NCBI GenBank assembly: GCA_019321725.1
Contig: CM033123.1
Coordinates: 14,682,925 to 14,746,924 of the forward strand
Direction of reading: 5' to 3'
DNA from: Paulownia fortunei
Taxonomy: Eukaryota > Streptophyta > Magnoliopsida > Lamiales > Paulowniaceae
Length of the DNA: 64,000 nt
Positions within the stretch are counted from its first letter, which is position 1. Every line of letters begins with the position of its first letter. The notes under the pieces are model-generated. The model worked only from the letters and a program-made list of their open reading frames with translations. It was not told the DNA's origin and did not search any database. The translations under genes and the position numbers were made by a program. Shown here piece by piece: positions 49,656-62,720 of the stretch.

Positions 49656-50087
49656 AATTTTGGATTGATCTTCAGCATGAATTTAGTTTCAAAGACAAGC
49701 AGGAATTTTCACATGTCCTAATGATTTGTGAATCCCTACAACTAGTGATCAACATGAAGTTGATTGCAATAGTCAGTGTTGGGTACAGATGCTACTGCTT
49801 ATTTCTTACCATGTATCATCTCTATATATAAATTAGTTAATAATGCTGTCTTGCCGAGACATTTTCAAAAAAATCGTTCCAGAAATCTACGTTGTGAGTG
49901 AGGTCTTGTCCAAATGATAAAATTGAAGCTTTGAGTTTTAAGTCTCATTATTATTGTTGTAACTCTACATATTCAGTAATTTTATTTGTTAGTATTTAAT
50001 ATATTCATAATTGTCCCTCCACCAAAAAAAGAAAAAAAGAAAAAAAAAAGAGTTGCACTTACTTTCACATAAAAATTTAGTAATTAA

Positions 50088-50172
50088 AGCATTAATGAAA
50101 ACATTAAAAGAATATGAAAGCATTAATGCAAACATTAAAAGAATATGAAAGCATTAATGCAAACATTAAAAT
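50088..50172 (+). repeat. 31-bp tandem repeat, about 2.7 copies
   Basis: Units start at 50088, 50119 and 50150 (agcattaatg...gaatatgaa). The copies differ at one or two bases. Confidence 0.85.
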
Positions 50173-50850
50173 TGAATTAAGAGGAATGATGCCGAGGACA
50201 TCCATGGATGAAGTTGAATAGTAGTTGGGAAATTGGAAAAGGGCTAGGATGCCTTGAAAGCTAAGAACTGATGAAGGAATATTCTTAATGGAAAAAAGTT
50301 AGGCTTCAAAAACTCTTTAGTTAGTAAGAGTTATTATTCACCTAAATTTCGGTATTTGTCTACTTTGTGGTTTCTTTGCTATTTTCATTCAAAATTACTT
50401 ATTGTATTCAATTAATTTTTGTCAGTTGTGTTTAATTAGTTTTTGAAGTCTAAGTTAGATAAATAGCAAAATATGCTTACAATAATATAAAGAGCGAAGA
50501 CATTAAACTTAAAATTATCTAGTTCAAATTTATATGACTGATATTTCACACATATATCTGACATGACTTTGATACAAAATAATTTGTAGTTTTTCAAACA
50601 ATTTAGTTTAAAATACAAATTTGCTTGTGCGTGCAGTTAATTCAAGGTTATCTGTTTAAAAAGTATTAGTTTGTGAAGAAAATATTTGATATCATTTAAT
50701 AATATGAATTACTTAAACGATGTTCATGCCTAGATCAATACATATTAATTAATCTAATTTCAATATATAGCTATTTATTTGTGAAGGTATAACCAAAATT
50801 TAAAAAAATATAACTCTTATAATGTATATTAATGCATAAGAATTTTTGAG

Positions 50851-50851
<1 letters not shown>

Positions 50852-50881
<30 letters not shown>
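50852..50881 (+). repeat. TA microsatellite
   Basis: About 15 TA units. Confidence 0.85.
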
Positions 50882-50883
<2 letters not shown>

Positions 50884-51344
50884 ATGGTAGTCATATGAAT
50901 TTGAAGAGGGTGACAAAAATATGGTAGTTTCTTAGTGTAACCCTTCCACCATATGTTCTTTCAATCAAGCACATGCCTACTTATGTTGCACTAGCCATGA
51001 GTTTTACATGCATTGTGTTGAACCAAGTGAAATTATCAGCGAAGAGGATGAGTTAAAAGACATGAAAATTAAAACTTTTCATAAAAGGCCATAAGTCAAG
51101 GTAAGGAACCTTTGGAAGATTAGTATGCTGCAATGATAATTAGAATACTCCCCAAGAAAGAAAATAGAACGTTAAATTTACTTTACCCCAACATCAATTT
51201 TTTTGATCCCAAGTTTTTTTCAACACTAATTTTACTAAATATATTAGCCTTTTATTAAGTCTAAATTAGATAAATAGAAACATTAGAATAGAATAGAGAA
51301 AAAAACATTAAAATTGAAATTATCTAATGCATAAATATTACCAT

Positions 51345-51345
51345 A

Positions 51346-51387
<42 letters not shown>
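51345..51387 (+). repeat. TA then TG compound microsatellite
   Basis: A short TA run is followed by about 14 TG units (51359-51387). Confidence 0.85.
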
Positions 51388-51389
<2 letters not shown>

Positions 51390-53956
51390 CTTTAGAAAGC
51401 ATCTCATAGATTTTCTTTTTATTTTTTCTTTTCACTTGAAAATCTTTGTTGCAATAATGGACATTAAGAATTTTTTTGTGATTTTTGTTTTCTATTTTTG
51501 ATTGAACTTTCACAAATACAAAATACATTATAAAATTATTTATTTAATATGTATTGGACTATGCATACACACTATATGTAACCATATTTACATAATAGAA
51601 TTATTTATACCGTTGAAAAAAGGATGAAAAAGTAACCATTCATCACTATTAAATAAATTAGATTTGTGCACGTAAATATGTACAGGTTATATATATGTAC
51701 ATGTTATATAATGAGCAGTAATACTAAAAGCTCTATCACTTTCTCTTATTAGATAATGTGATATGAGTTTTATTAAAAAAATCATCCAAACAATAAAGAA
51801 TGCAAGTTGATAATAGTGAGTAAAAATAAAAACTAATTAATCATAGTAATTTGATATATGTGAAATGCTTCCAAAAGATATATAAATATATATATATATA
51901 TAAGATGATAGTCATATAATTTTATGTGTGACAAATTTAAGTTTAATGTATCTCTTTATACTATTGTAACAAATTTCTGTATTTATTTAATTCAAATTTA
52001 ATTTATAAAGTTAGCATTAAATAAAGTTTGGGTTCAAAGTAATTTCACCGAAGAAGGGCTAAGTTACAATATAAGTTATAATAGAAGGGGCAAAGTGAGT
52101 AAATCATCTGTCTTAGCTCAAGGATATATATTAATTATTTTTATTGTAGGGGGAGAGATACATGAAGATTTTATTAGTTGAATGAAGTAAATAATACAAA
52201 CTTCATAGTATAAGGGGCTAAAGTGAATTTAACCTTGTATTATATAATGTATAAATATAGTTATAAACATAAATATAATATGATAAGGTATGATAAAAAA
52301 TGATATGATTCTCTTATACATACATATTTATATATGCATGCATACAAATATATATCAATTCAATAAGTGTTTCGGTTTTAAAATATTTTGGGTTGGGTTG
52401 AGATTGCTCTTGTTGGATTTTGGGTTTATAATGGGTCTAAATTGTTTTAAAATGGATCCATCTAGAAAAAAAATTAAAAACTTATCAGAAAATCAATCTT
52501 GTAATTGGGTTCTACATTTATAAAATTATAATACATACTTCCACATCTCTAATTATATACAATTAAGCAAAATTGTTGGGTTGTGGTCCAAAAGGGTCCA
52601 ATCCAAAAAAATAATAATTTATTAATTTGAAAAGAACAAATAGTTTTCATCTACTGTTACAAAATTGCAATACATCACTTCACATATCTAATTATATCAA
52701 GCAAGTAAAATGACTAAAATATAGTTAAAAGAGAAAACAATCCGAACAAGCACAAAAAGTTATTAAAGCATTCCTAAATGACAAAAATAATAATAACGTG
52801 CCCAATGACTAAAATACAAAATAAAATATATAAAATAATGATTATGCCCCTAACCGATAAAAGCAACACATAAAAGTGAAAATTACCAAAATATCCAATG
52901 AGCCTAAATGGCATACCAAACATGAAATTTTATACGTTTATCATGAATTTGTGGTTTGAAGTATAAGATGACAAATAAAATTAGAATAAAAAATTCAAAT
53001 TGACAGTACTACTAGAACGGTAAAAGTGCAATACTCGCATAATATGACGAAAATTATTTGACATATAAAAAAAAAGTATAACCTATTTTTTCCTCTAAAT
53101 ATAAGTTAGGAATACATAGAGATAATCATTACTTGCAATTGATATGAGGATAGCCATGGTTTATAGTATTTTATTTGTCCTAATTATCTTAAAATGTGTT
53201 ACATAAAGACGTGTGTATGGAATTGAGGACTGCTGCGTGATGCATGCACTTACATTCAAGAATGCTATCCAAGTTATCATCTGCTTTTCTACTTGCAAAG
53301 TCCATTCACACAAATTTTTTCACCGCAAAATTCAGAGAGAAAAATGTTAAAAACAATATTTTGTTTTGTTCCCTATCAGCACTGTGATGAGACACAAATT
53401 AGAGACATTTAGTCACACAAGAAAAGAAAAATTGCATCCCACCAGACAATTTGCCTATCACATTAAATGACTTTTAATTCAGCCCTCTATCTGCAAAATA
53501 TTGACATTTGCACGTAGAAATGTGAAACGATCTCGAACTTATATAGGTTTTGGAAATAAAAAAGTTGTCGACTACCAAGAATCCACATGATGGTTTATGT
53601 TAGGACCATGGTTGGTACTGATGGAAATAATAATATTTATGCACGGGATTCTGTGTTGCAATTTTTGGAAAATGGTAGACTTATCATTTTGAAACATCTG
53701 TAAACTATCAATTTTAAATGATTTTTATTTTAGCATATTTAATTGTTTTTGTGTTGATAATCATGGAAGATTCCAAAATTTAAAGATATTTTACAATATC
53801 AAGCTCGATACATTGGAGACAGAGAAAATATATTATTGATAAGGCAAAAGAATCTTGAAAGATTTGAAGGTGGTTTTGAGTGTTTTAATGTTTACGTATT
53901 GATTTGCCGAATCTTTCAATATTGTAGGGAGTTTAACGTAGATTCAAAGTTGAAGG

Positions 53957-54028
53957 GATTTTTTTGAACAATTCAATCTATTATCAATTAGAGATTTTTT
54001 TGAACAATTCAATCTATTGTCAATTATA
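53957..54028 (+). repeat. 36-bp tandem duplication
   Basis: Two nearly identical units (gattttttttgaacaattcaa-like blocks starting at 53957 and 53993) differ at about one base. Confidence 0.8.
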
Positions 54029-56021
54029 AACAGGGGGTCTTATATTGAATAAATCCTAATATTATAACTGTAATTTGAAATACTGAAGTGTTCATTTGTA
54101 TGGTGAAATCTTGTACACGTAGTATATTGTATATCCGAATCATGCAAAAATCTTTGTATTCATTTTTACTTTTTGCACTATATTACAAACTTAATTAGAA
54201 GATGTTGCAACATAATAATTTGACATCTTATAATTTAAGAATAATTTTTTTTTTGTCTTGAAATTATGATTCCTATTTTCATTTCAATTTTTTTTTTCAA
54301 ATAAAGATTTATTCTTTAAAGCTGAAGTTATTTTTCCCTTTGAAATTTACCTCGCTTAAATTAATAATATAATACTATTAACTCTCATCCACTATTTTTA
54401 AGAATACTATTGTAAAATATACAAAAATAATTACTCTTCGAAATATGATTTAAAGCGTTGTATACAGTCGGATGAAAGTCATAAAATTGGGACCGAAGAG
54501 CATTAGAAGAAATTTAATCATGCAAATTACAATCAACATCAAAGAGATATGAGATAATATGTGACAATCTAGATATTGTTCAATAAGCAAACATTTTGTG
54601 AGAAGAAAATTATGAGTGGTGCTAGTCTTTTCCATCATTCAACCTAGCATAACCCACAGTAGCCTGTTAAACGAACTTTTTGTGAGAAGAAATTTTTGGC
54701 TCTAGGACATTAGGACATGCCACATAGAGATGTTTCACCACAAATACTATAGTATCGTTGATAGAGATGAAGCTAGGAGAGGACCTGCAGTCGTCCACAT
54801 CACTTTATTTAATCTCTCAAGTTTTATATATTTTACATAGAATTTAAAATTTTGTCTTACCTTAATTTTAAAATTGTCCTCCTATATGAATTAAAATATT
54901 TATTTCACCCCTCAGAACTAAATTTTTTTGGTTGAGTATCAAGGAGTTGTCTTTGCCAAAGATGGACATTTTTTTTCCATCTTCGATGAGACAATAATTG
55001 TTGAAAATGTTTCCCTATAATCCATAAAGGAGTGAAAAAAGTTTCATTATATACGACAAAATTGCACGAGCATCAAACATATCTAAATATCATACAAACA
55101 TAGTTATTTAAAAAGGTAAATTGAAAAAAAAATAAAAATAAATACTCGTATTTATAAGGGATAATACCAAATACCACCGATCAATAGGTAAATAGAAACC
55201 CCTAATCCTATTAAAAAATAGCATCAAATTCTTATTTGATTATATCTACCTATGTGCAAAATTTATTCATGAAAAACTGCAATTCTCATTTTAGATCAAC
55301 ATTCTTAATACTTCATCTATCCTAAATCTTATTTCCTTTTTCTCTCTCTTTTTTTTTTTTGAAAAATTCTAAATATTGTAATATTTGTTTTAAATTATTG
55401 TTGATTCTCTAAATAGAAAATTCGATAACGGATCAAATAAACCTCAAGATTTTAAGAGGGAGGAGGACTCATTGCTTATAAAGATAATGAAGTACTATTG
55501 TAGTACAATAACCAACAAATAAGAAAAGCTAATCTGAACAGCACAACCCGCGATCGACGGACCAACCACAAGAACCACCAACGACCTGATCGTCCGGTTG
55601 ACAGCTTAGAGTCAAAATGTCCAGCTGAACAGTTACATCAATATGAGTTATATAACGTCGGGAGAGGGTGGCAATGGAATAAATACCTTGCACAAGTAAC
55701 ACTATAATGATCAGTGTGTGCATGTATGTGAAAGAATTACATAGATGTTTAGATAGGGATGAAATCTATTAAAATGATTAAAAAAAAGCAGTCAGCTTAG
55801 TGCACAAAAAACGATAAAATGTAATTTTGAGATTTAATGCCGAAGTAGCTATGGATTTGTGAAGTCCGGTGAGGAAGTTTCTAGAGATTTTTACTTCACC
55901 ATTATATAGGCAAAATAGCAATTTTGGACCTATAATTAAGGAGGGGTGGCGTTTGTAATCCTTCAAAAAGAGCCACAATCAATTTGGATTCACTAACTCT
56001 TAATTGAGGGTAAATTTGGCC

Positions 56022-56026
56022 GTAAA
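56022..56026 (+). repeat. Target-site duplication (gtaaa), left
   Basis: It is identical to 57274-57278 and flanks the solo LTR. In copy B the corresponding place is uninterrupted. Confidence 0.6.
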
Positions 56027-57273
56027 TAATGAGTGGATTTTATATCCATTAATTGACTATTATTTACTTAATTTTTTAATTAATTTTTGAGATTTTTGTG
56101 AGATTTGTTATTGTTTTTAGTATTTATTTTGTAAATTTAAAGATAAAAGAAGAATGTCACTTGAATGTATTAAAATCTACATTTATCTTATATTTAAAAA
56201 AAAAAACAAAAAAAAAAATCGACTCGTGAACAGTAGCGTTGAGGCGCTGCTGCTACTGGAAAATACTATCAGTTCAGAATGTGCAGCGGTTAGGCGCTGT
56301 CAACAAGGCAAGTAAGGGCAAAATTATATTTTTTTTCCCTCTTTAGGGCATCTCCCATCAAATTTAAGTATTCCAATAGTCTTCAAATCAGATTTTGGAG
56401 GGGAAAGAGAGGAGAAGAGTGAAAACAAGCCAATAAGCAAGGAGATGAGAAGAAGAGGAGAATTCTTCCATAATTTGTGAAGAAGACATTAACAAGGGAA
56501 GAAATTCATCATCTTTTTAGTTTTATTTCATTGTCATTTTTCTTTCTTTCATTATGTGTATGAATGTTATTAATTTGTATTTCATTTTCATCATGAACTA
56601 ATTTATTTTTCTAGGGTTGTGATATAATCTAATTAGAATGTGTTGAATATTTTTATCAATTCAATTTTTGATTTATTTATCAAGTTGAATTTTCTACATT
56701 GTCATTCATGCTTTCAATCATATTTGGCCACTACTAATTGAATGATTTGCTAATCATATTAACTCGGGAGGTGATATATGTGTCTAGTTTTATGTGTACA
56801 AAATCATAAATTGCATGTAAGATATGAATATATTTACATGATTTGTGTAGTCTTGTTTAAGATTCTATAGAACTTAATGAATTGTTGATTGTTGTAATTC
56901 ACATAGGAATATAGTGAGTTAGCAATTGATGATATTTTTATTAGACCTTGGAAGAGGCTAGTGGATAATTTAGGAATCCTTGACTATCACTTGAAAAATA
57001 AATTGAGATTGATGCGATAAATTATTCAATTCGAATTAATTATAGTGAAATCATAAGTCTAGATTTTTAAGTTAGTGAATTTCACGTTTAAATGCTTTTT
57101 ATCATTAATTTAGTTTATAAACAAAAATACAAAAATGCATTTATTCAAATAAAATTAATATTAACATAATTTTGGTACTTAGTAATTCAACAATTCTCGT
57201 GGGAACAATACTTATTTATCACTTTATTACTTATTAATTATAACGTACACTTGCATTACTAAGATCAGCAACA
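56027..57273 (+). mobile_element. Solo gypsy-type LTR, 1247 bp
   Basis: It belongs to the same family as 16871-18091. It starts taatgagtggattttatat (the expected TG mutated to TA) and ends atcagcaaca. It has the GC-richer block around 56221-56310 (ggcgctgctgctac) and the end block caaataaaatta. It is flanked by the 5-bp duplication gtaaa and interrupts copy A of the local module. That is what insertion followed by LTR-LTR recombination leaves behind. Confidence 0.85.
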
Positions 57274-57278
57274 GTAAA
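57274..57278 (+). repeat. Target-site duplication (gtaaa), right
   Basis: It is identical to 56022-56026. Confidence 0.6.
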
Positions 57279-58075
57279 CTTTGAATCTCATTGGAAAAAT
57301 CACTTGATCTGCACATGACTTTTGAAATTGAGAATTTTTTGATTTGAACGAAAATTAGTATGTGTTGTGCATGTGTAGGACCAAAAATACTAATCATCCT
57401 AATTTACAGGACTATGTTGTCACTTCCTCCTTGGTGTAGGGACTAATATTGCAACTTCATTGACACACAAGCCCTAACTTAGCTAATATGCATGTGATGT
57501 TTTGAAGAAAATTTAAGCTTAATCTCATTTGTATATATAAAAATATACTTAAAACCTCCATCCTCCCCAAATTACATAATTTGGACACAACATGACAATT
57601 ATATTATAACGGCTTACGATTTGTATAATCGATCACAAATAATTATGATATCTCAAACTAAACTCTATTAATTATTGACATGTGATTTGATCAATTTTTT
57701 TTTTAATTTTATAAAAAAAATTAATACACTACGAACCATCTATTTTGACTTGGATTGTATGGAAATATACTATAATACATCTAATGTATGATTAAATTTT
57801 ATTTGTAACTTCAAACTTTGTCACCATCATCAACCAACTCTCGTTCAAACCCTTGTGTCGCCGTATCAAAGCTAAACCCTCCAATCATCAACGCCTTTTT
57901 CCTTATCTCTTATTCAAAATAAATGTATATAATTTTGGAGTGAGGGATGCATAATTTTGAGATATATATTTATTTTCGATTGAGTGTGATGGTATGAACA
58001 TTTAGGATTTGACGTCAGATTTGTGGGAAGGAAAGGTGGAAAGATTGGCGCTAGCTACAGTAGGAATGTAGGTAG

Positions 58076-58961
58076 GGGTAGTGTCGAGAATCAATCATTA
58101 GGATGGAGAAAAAGAAGATTAAGAAGAGCGGGAAAGAAAAATAAAGAATAAAACATGGAAAATTATAATTTTATTTCAAATTAAACTAAAAGTCTTGACT
58201 TAGAAAAATTGAAAAATAGGGAAAATATAGTATATTTTGCGAATACGGTAACCCTAAGTTTTTTGCAAAACTTATAATTTTAGTCATGTATGTTGGCTTA
58301 CTTAGGTTTTAGTCCTATAATTTAGGGATGTCCTAATTTTAGGACACTAACTTTCAATAATTGTCAATTTTGGGATAATTTTGGCCGAATATTCTTAAAT
58401 GGTCGGAAATTACTGACTTGGACAAAAAATTGAGAATTTTGCATTGTGGGGGGAAAATTGGTTGAAATGGCATCCTCTGTCAACAAAGGAAAACAAATGT
58501 AAATTTGACAATTTGGAGAGAAATCCACAATCATGTGCATTGGCACATGACTTAAAAATAACTAAAACTATTTTTCAACATTTTTTCCTAAATAAATAAA
58601 ATACAACATAACTTATAATATATTTAATTATTTTTATAATCTTAAAAATGCAAATAATTCAAAATATTTATAAAATAAAGAAAAACAAAAAAAAAACATA
58701 TTTTTCAATAAAGAATAATTTTAAGTTCCTTGACATATTTTCCATTTTGCAATAGAATAAAATATAAACAAATAGAAAAATTATTACTCTAAAAATTAAA
58801 ATTAACTATAATTTAATGATTAATTACTTAACATAAATTTAAATAAGTGTTTAGATGTTAATAAAATTTTATATTTAAAAATTAAAAAATATAATTAAAT
58901 TTATGATAAGTAATTTAAACTCTATATAGACCAACATACGAGATCAAAATTAAAAATTTTC
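58076..58961. other. AT-rich spacer between module copies A and B
   Basis: 58270-58400 resembles the repeat at 46104-46360 (ttttaggacactaa). The minus-strand open frame at 58364-58546 lies in that repeat. No gene is recognised. Confidence 0.45.
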
Positions 58962-60728
58962 TATTGTTGAATATATTTCCTTATAACCCATAATGAAGTG
59001 AAAAAAGTTTCATTATATACGATAAATTGCACGAGCATCAAATATGTCTTAAAACTGCACTAATATAGCACTATTTGAAAAGGTAAATTGACAAAAAAAA
59101 AAAAAAAAGACTCATGTTTCTGAGGGATAAAACCCAACGCCACCGTTCAATAGAGGAATAAAAATCCCCTATCCTACTAAAAGAATAGTAACAAATTCTC
59201 ATTTGAATATATCTACCTATGGGCATAATTTATTCATCTAAAACTACAACTTTCATTTTAGGTCTACATTCTTAGTACTTCACATGTTCTAAATCTATTG
59301 TTCTTTTTCCTTTTTTTTTTTTTTTTATCGTTCCAAAATATTGTACTATTTAGTCTAAATCTCTAAATAAAAAAATGTCGATATTGGGTCAAATTAAATC
59401 ATCATTTTGAGATGGAGGATGCATCATGTTTTTCTTGCTTAAAAACATACACAATAACCAATAAACAGGAAAAGCTAACATGAACATCACAACCTGCGAT
59501 CAACGAACCAACCACAGAACCACCAACGATCTGATCGCTCGGTTGAAAGCTTAGAGTTGAATAGTCCAGCTGCACAGGTCCATCATTACGAATTATGTAA
59601 CAGCCTGAGAGTCATGTGTATGCATGCAACTGAAAGTATTATATAAATGTTTAAATAGGGATTAAATTTCTTAAAGTGATTCAAAATAAATGCATTTAGC
59701 TTAGTACATTAAAAATGAAAAAATGCATTTATGAGATTTAATGCCCAAGTAGCTATGAATTTTAAGTTCGGAGTGAAAGTTCATGCAGATTTTTCTTTTA
59801 CTATTATATAGGAAAAATTATACTTTTGGTCTTGTAACTAAGGAGAGTTGGTGTTTTTAATCCTTTAGAAAGAATTACTGGCAATTTGAATACACTAACT
59901 CTTAATTTTTCATAATTTGAGTACAAATTTAGCTAGAGAATTTGAATCTGACCTGAAAAGGTCATGTGATTGTCACATGATTTTAAGGATTGGGAATTTT
60001 TAAATTTGGAGGGAAATTAGCACATGTTATGCACGTTTAGGATAAAAAACACCACTCCATCCTAATTTATGGGACTTAAATTATTACTCCCTCTTATCTT
60101 CCATGACTAACATTGCAATTTTACTGGCACACAAGCCCCAAATATAATCAGTATGCAAGTGATGTTTAGGAAAAAAAAATTAAGCTTAACCTCATGTATA
60201 TATACAAAAATCTACTTAAACCCTCCATCCTTCCAAAATTATAAAACTTGGAGACTACATGAAACCATAGGTGAATAACTTACCATATATAATCGATAAA
60301 ATGATATCTTAAACTCGACATTAGTTACTGATACGTGATTTTATTATTTTTGTTTTATTTTACACAAAGAGTTTGGTACACTGTGGACCGTCTAATTTTG
60401 ACATGGATCATATAAAAAAAATTATATAATACCTCTAATGTGTAGTTAAATTTCATATATAACCTCAATCTTTTTCACAGCCAATCAACTCCCTTTCAAA
60501 CCCTAGCATCCCCTAATCAAAGGTAAAGCCTCCAACACTAACTATCAACACCCTACTCTGTCTCTTATTCAAAATACATGTATATATATAGTTATGAAGT
60601 AAGAGATACATAATATTGAGATGTATGTTTATTTTAAATTGAGTATGATAGTATAGACAACCAAGGTTTGAGGTTAGGGTTTGCATGATGGAAAAGTGAA
60701 ATTGGTCATGGTAGTCTGCAAAGGTAGG
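58962..60728. repeat. Repeated module, copy B
   Basis: It is an uninterrupted match to copy A and so shows the state before the solo LTR landed. It ends at about 60728, where a gypsy gag fragment begins. No gene is visible in it. Confidence 0.7.
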
Positions 60729-60917
60729 AGTTACTTGACAAGGAATTTTTGTGCAAAATCTAGCATTATCTTGGAGTGAGAATGGGAATAACCTCAGTCT
60801 AATAGCATCAGCATTAATACCATTGTACTTGAATGTGGCACATGTCACTAGAAAATTCGCTATATGAGCATTGGGGTCTTGAAATGGTGAACCCAAAAAC
60901 TGAGACATTGGCTCCAT
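60729..60917 (-). pseudogene. Gag N-terminal fragment of a gypsy element
   Basis: On the minus strand it starts MEPMSQFLGSPFQDPNAHIA and continues NFLVTCATFKYNGINADAI, then RLRLFPFSLQDNA. This matches the capsid region of Athila/Tat-type gag (pattern EDPNAHL--FLE-C-TFK-NGV--DAIRLRLFPFSL-D-A). The similarity ends at about residue 63, where the sequence returns to the local module. It is a truncated relic. Confidence 0.75.
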
Positions 60918-61260
60918 ATGATAACAGTCGACTTGAGTTCAAAAGTGTTGGCTTAAATTGTAGGGCATTAAATACTCATATGAATGTCATCCACTTAGGG
61001 AATTGAAAATTCTAAGAGAGGTTTAGTTTCCTCGTTGGCATTGTGGGGGTCAACCATTATATGGTGATGCGAAGCCTCTCACCTTTCTTTTGTATTGCTC
61101 CAACAAGTCTTTTCGATCTCAGGATCTAAAAGAACAAGCTCTAAGCTCCCCTCACTATGCATACACTAGCCGAGACACTTTAAAGAAACACAAAAGTTTG
61201 AACTAATATTAGAGATGATTGAACTAATATTAACAACCACAAAAATAATAGTAAATTGAT

Positions 61261-61280
61261 TTCCAACAACAGCGCCGAAA
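61261..61280 (-). other. Degenerate primer-binding site
   Basis: The minus strand reads tttcggcgctgttgttggaa. It is close to the tRNA-Asp-type site (tggcgccgttgccgggga) with several changes. It lies between the LTR and gag in the order expected for the minus strand. Confidence 0.5.
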
Positions 61281-62289
61281 ATTTATTATTAAAATTACGC
61301 ACACAAGTATATGTGTTGGACAAATAATAAAGTGATAAATAAACTAATGTTTCTACGAAGATTAATTACTATTAAATTACTAAGTACTAATTTGCATCAC
61401 AATTAATTTTATCCAAAAAATAAATAAACAAAACAAGAAATAAGATAAACTAGGACTAAAATAAACACTTAAATTGTAAAACTAAAAATCAATGAATGAG
61501 AAACCTAGATTTATAACTTTCCCCAATCATCCACTTAAGTAATTTCACCCCTATTTAAGATCAAAATCCTAATGTGATTGTCTCCACTAATACTAATATC
61601 TCTATACGCCTCTTTCAATGGTTATCCAGAATACCCTCCTTAATTAATTCACTATACATCAATAAGAAATAAATTAAGAAAAATTCATTATGGACAACTT
61701 CTCATCAAAGATTCACATGCAATATGAGTATGTCTATCTCACATAAATATATATTATTCAATCTAGGTCAGTAACACAAAATAAATCTGAAAATATTATT
61801 ATGGTTCACTGCTTCAATCTAATCAATGCCCAGTTAATTAATTAGCATTAGACATGAGATGGAAGTAAACAATCAAAAAAATGAATAGATTAAGAGAAAG
61901 GGATTTATAACTTAAGCATCATGGGTTCTTTTATAAATCTAGAAAGGAAAATTAGTTCATCATTATAAACGAAGCACAATCACAAGAGTTCCAACATCTT
62001 GAAAATCACAAACTAAATGAAAGAGAAGAGGAATAAAAATTAAAACTCTTAGGTTGATCTTCAAATTCTTCTGCTCTTCTTCTTGATCTTAGTTCTTCTT
62101 GATGTTTTCTTCCTTGAAAGATTCTCCAAAAAATGATGGGCATATTGTTTTTCAGATAAACTCAACAAAAGATGCCTAACAAACCCAAATATTTTCCTAG
62201 TTATTAGTGGAGCACAAGGATGCCCGTTCGTGAACGAATTAGGAAGTTGTACCAACATGGTATCCTTGGAAGCAATGAAGAGATTAGAG

Positions 62290-62720
62290 TTAAAGATAGA
62301 GACTTAAATTGCAACTTTATTTGCAAACAGGTCCCAATCCTAATCCGTATGCATGTGATATTTTTTAAGAAAAAAAAAATTAAGCTCAATCTCATTTATA
62401 TACGCAAAAAAAATACTTAAAAATCCTTATTCTTTCCCAAATTATAAAATTTGGATGCAACACAACAACTATAGTTCAATAGCTTATTACATAATCAGTA
62501 AAAAATAATTATGATATCTCAAACTTGATATTAATTATTAAGATGTGATTTATTAACTTTTTGTTTTATTTTAGAAAAAAGTTTTTGATATACTACAGAT
62601 CATCTAATTTTGACTTGGATTATATGAAAAAAATGACTAATACTTCTAAAGTGTAATTACATTATATCTGTAACCTCAATCTTTCACACCATAATGAAGC
62701 AACTCTTGTTCAAACCCCAG
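62290..62720. repeat. Repeated module, partial copy C
   Basis: It matches the 57440-57850 part of copy A and the 60100-60500 part of copy B (for example attgcaacttt, gcatgtgatatttt and taattttgacttgg). Only about 430 bp of the module is present. Confidence 0.65.

Larger units (their letters stand above)
49656..54995. other. AT-rich intergenic DNA with simple repeats
   Basis: No gene is recognised over 5.3 kb. It contains the short tandem repeats listed separately, plus TA runs at about 51890-51902. The open frames at 52290-52523 and 54450-54638 look like chance. Confidence 0.5.
54996..58075. repeat. Repeated module, copy A (interrupted by a solo LTR)
   Basis: The parts 54996-56026 and 57274-58075 match 58962-60725 in order. 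Examples are gaaaaaagtttcattatatac (about 55035 and 58999), the blocks accaaccaca and gaaccaccaacga (about 55560 and 59506), the ggtcctttca-type blocks, and cacacaagccc (57464 and 60127). Without the LTR the copy is about 1.8 kb. It holds no convincing gene; the open frames at 55529-55978 lie in it. Confidence 0.7.
60729..62205 (-). mobile_element. Gypsy retrotransposon 5' fragment on the minus strand
   Basis: Going down the minus strand, it has LTR-like sequence (about 62205-61281) and a degenerate primer site (61280-61261). An untranslated leader and the start of gag (to about 60729) follow, and it then breaks off inside the repeated module. The LTR part contains stretches typical of plant gypsy LTRs, such as agaagaagagcagaagaatt. 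The 3' part of the element is absent. The outer LTR edge is approximate. Confidence 0.6.
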
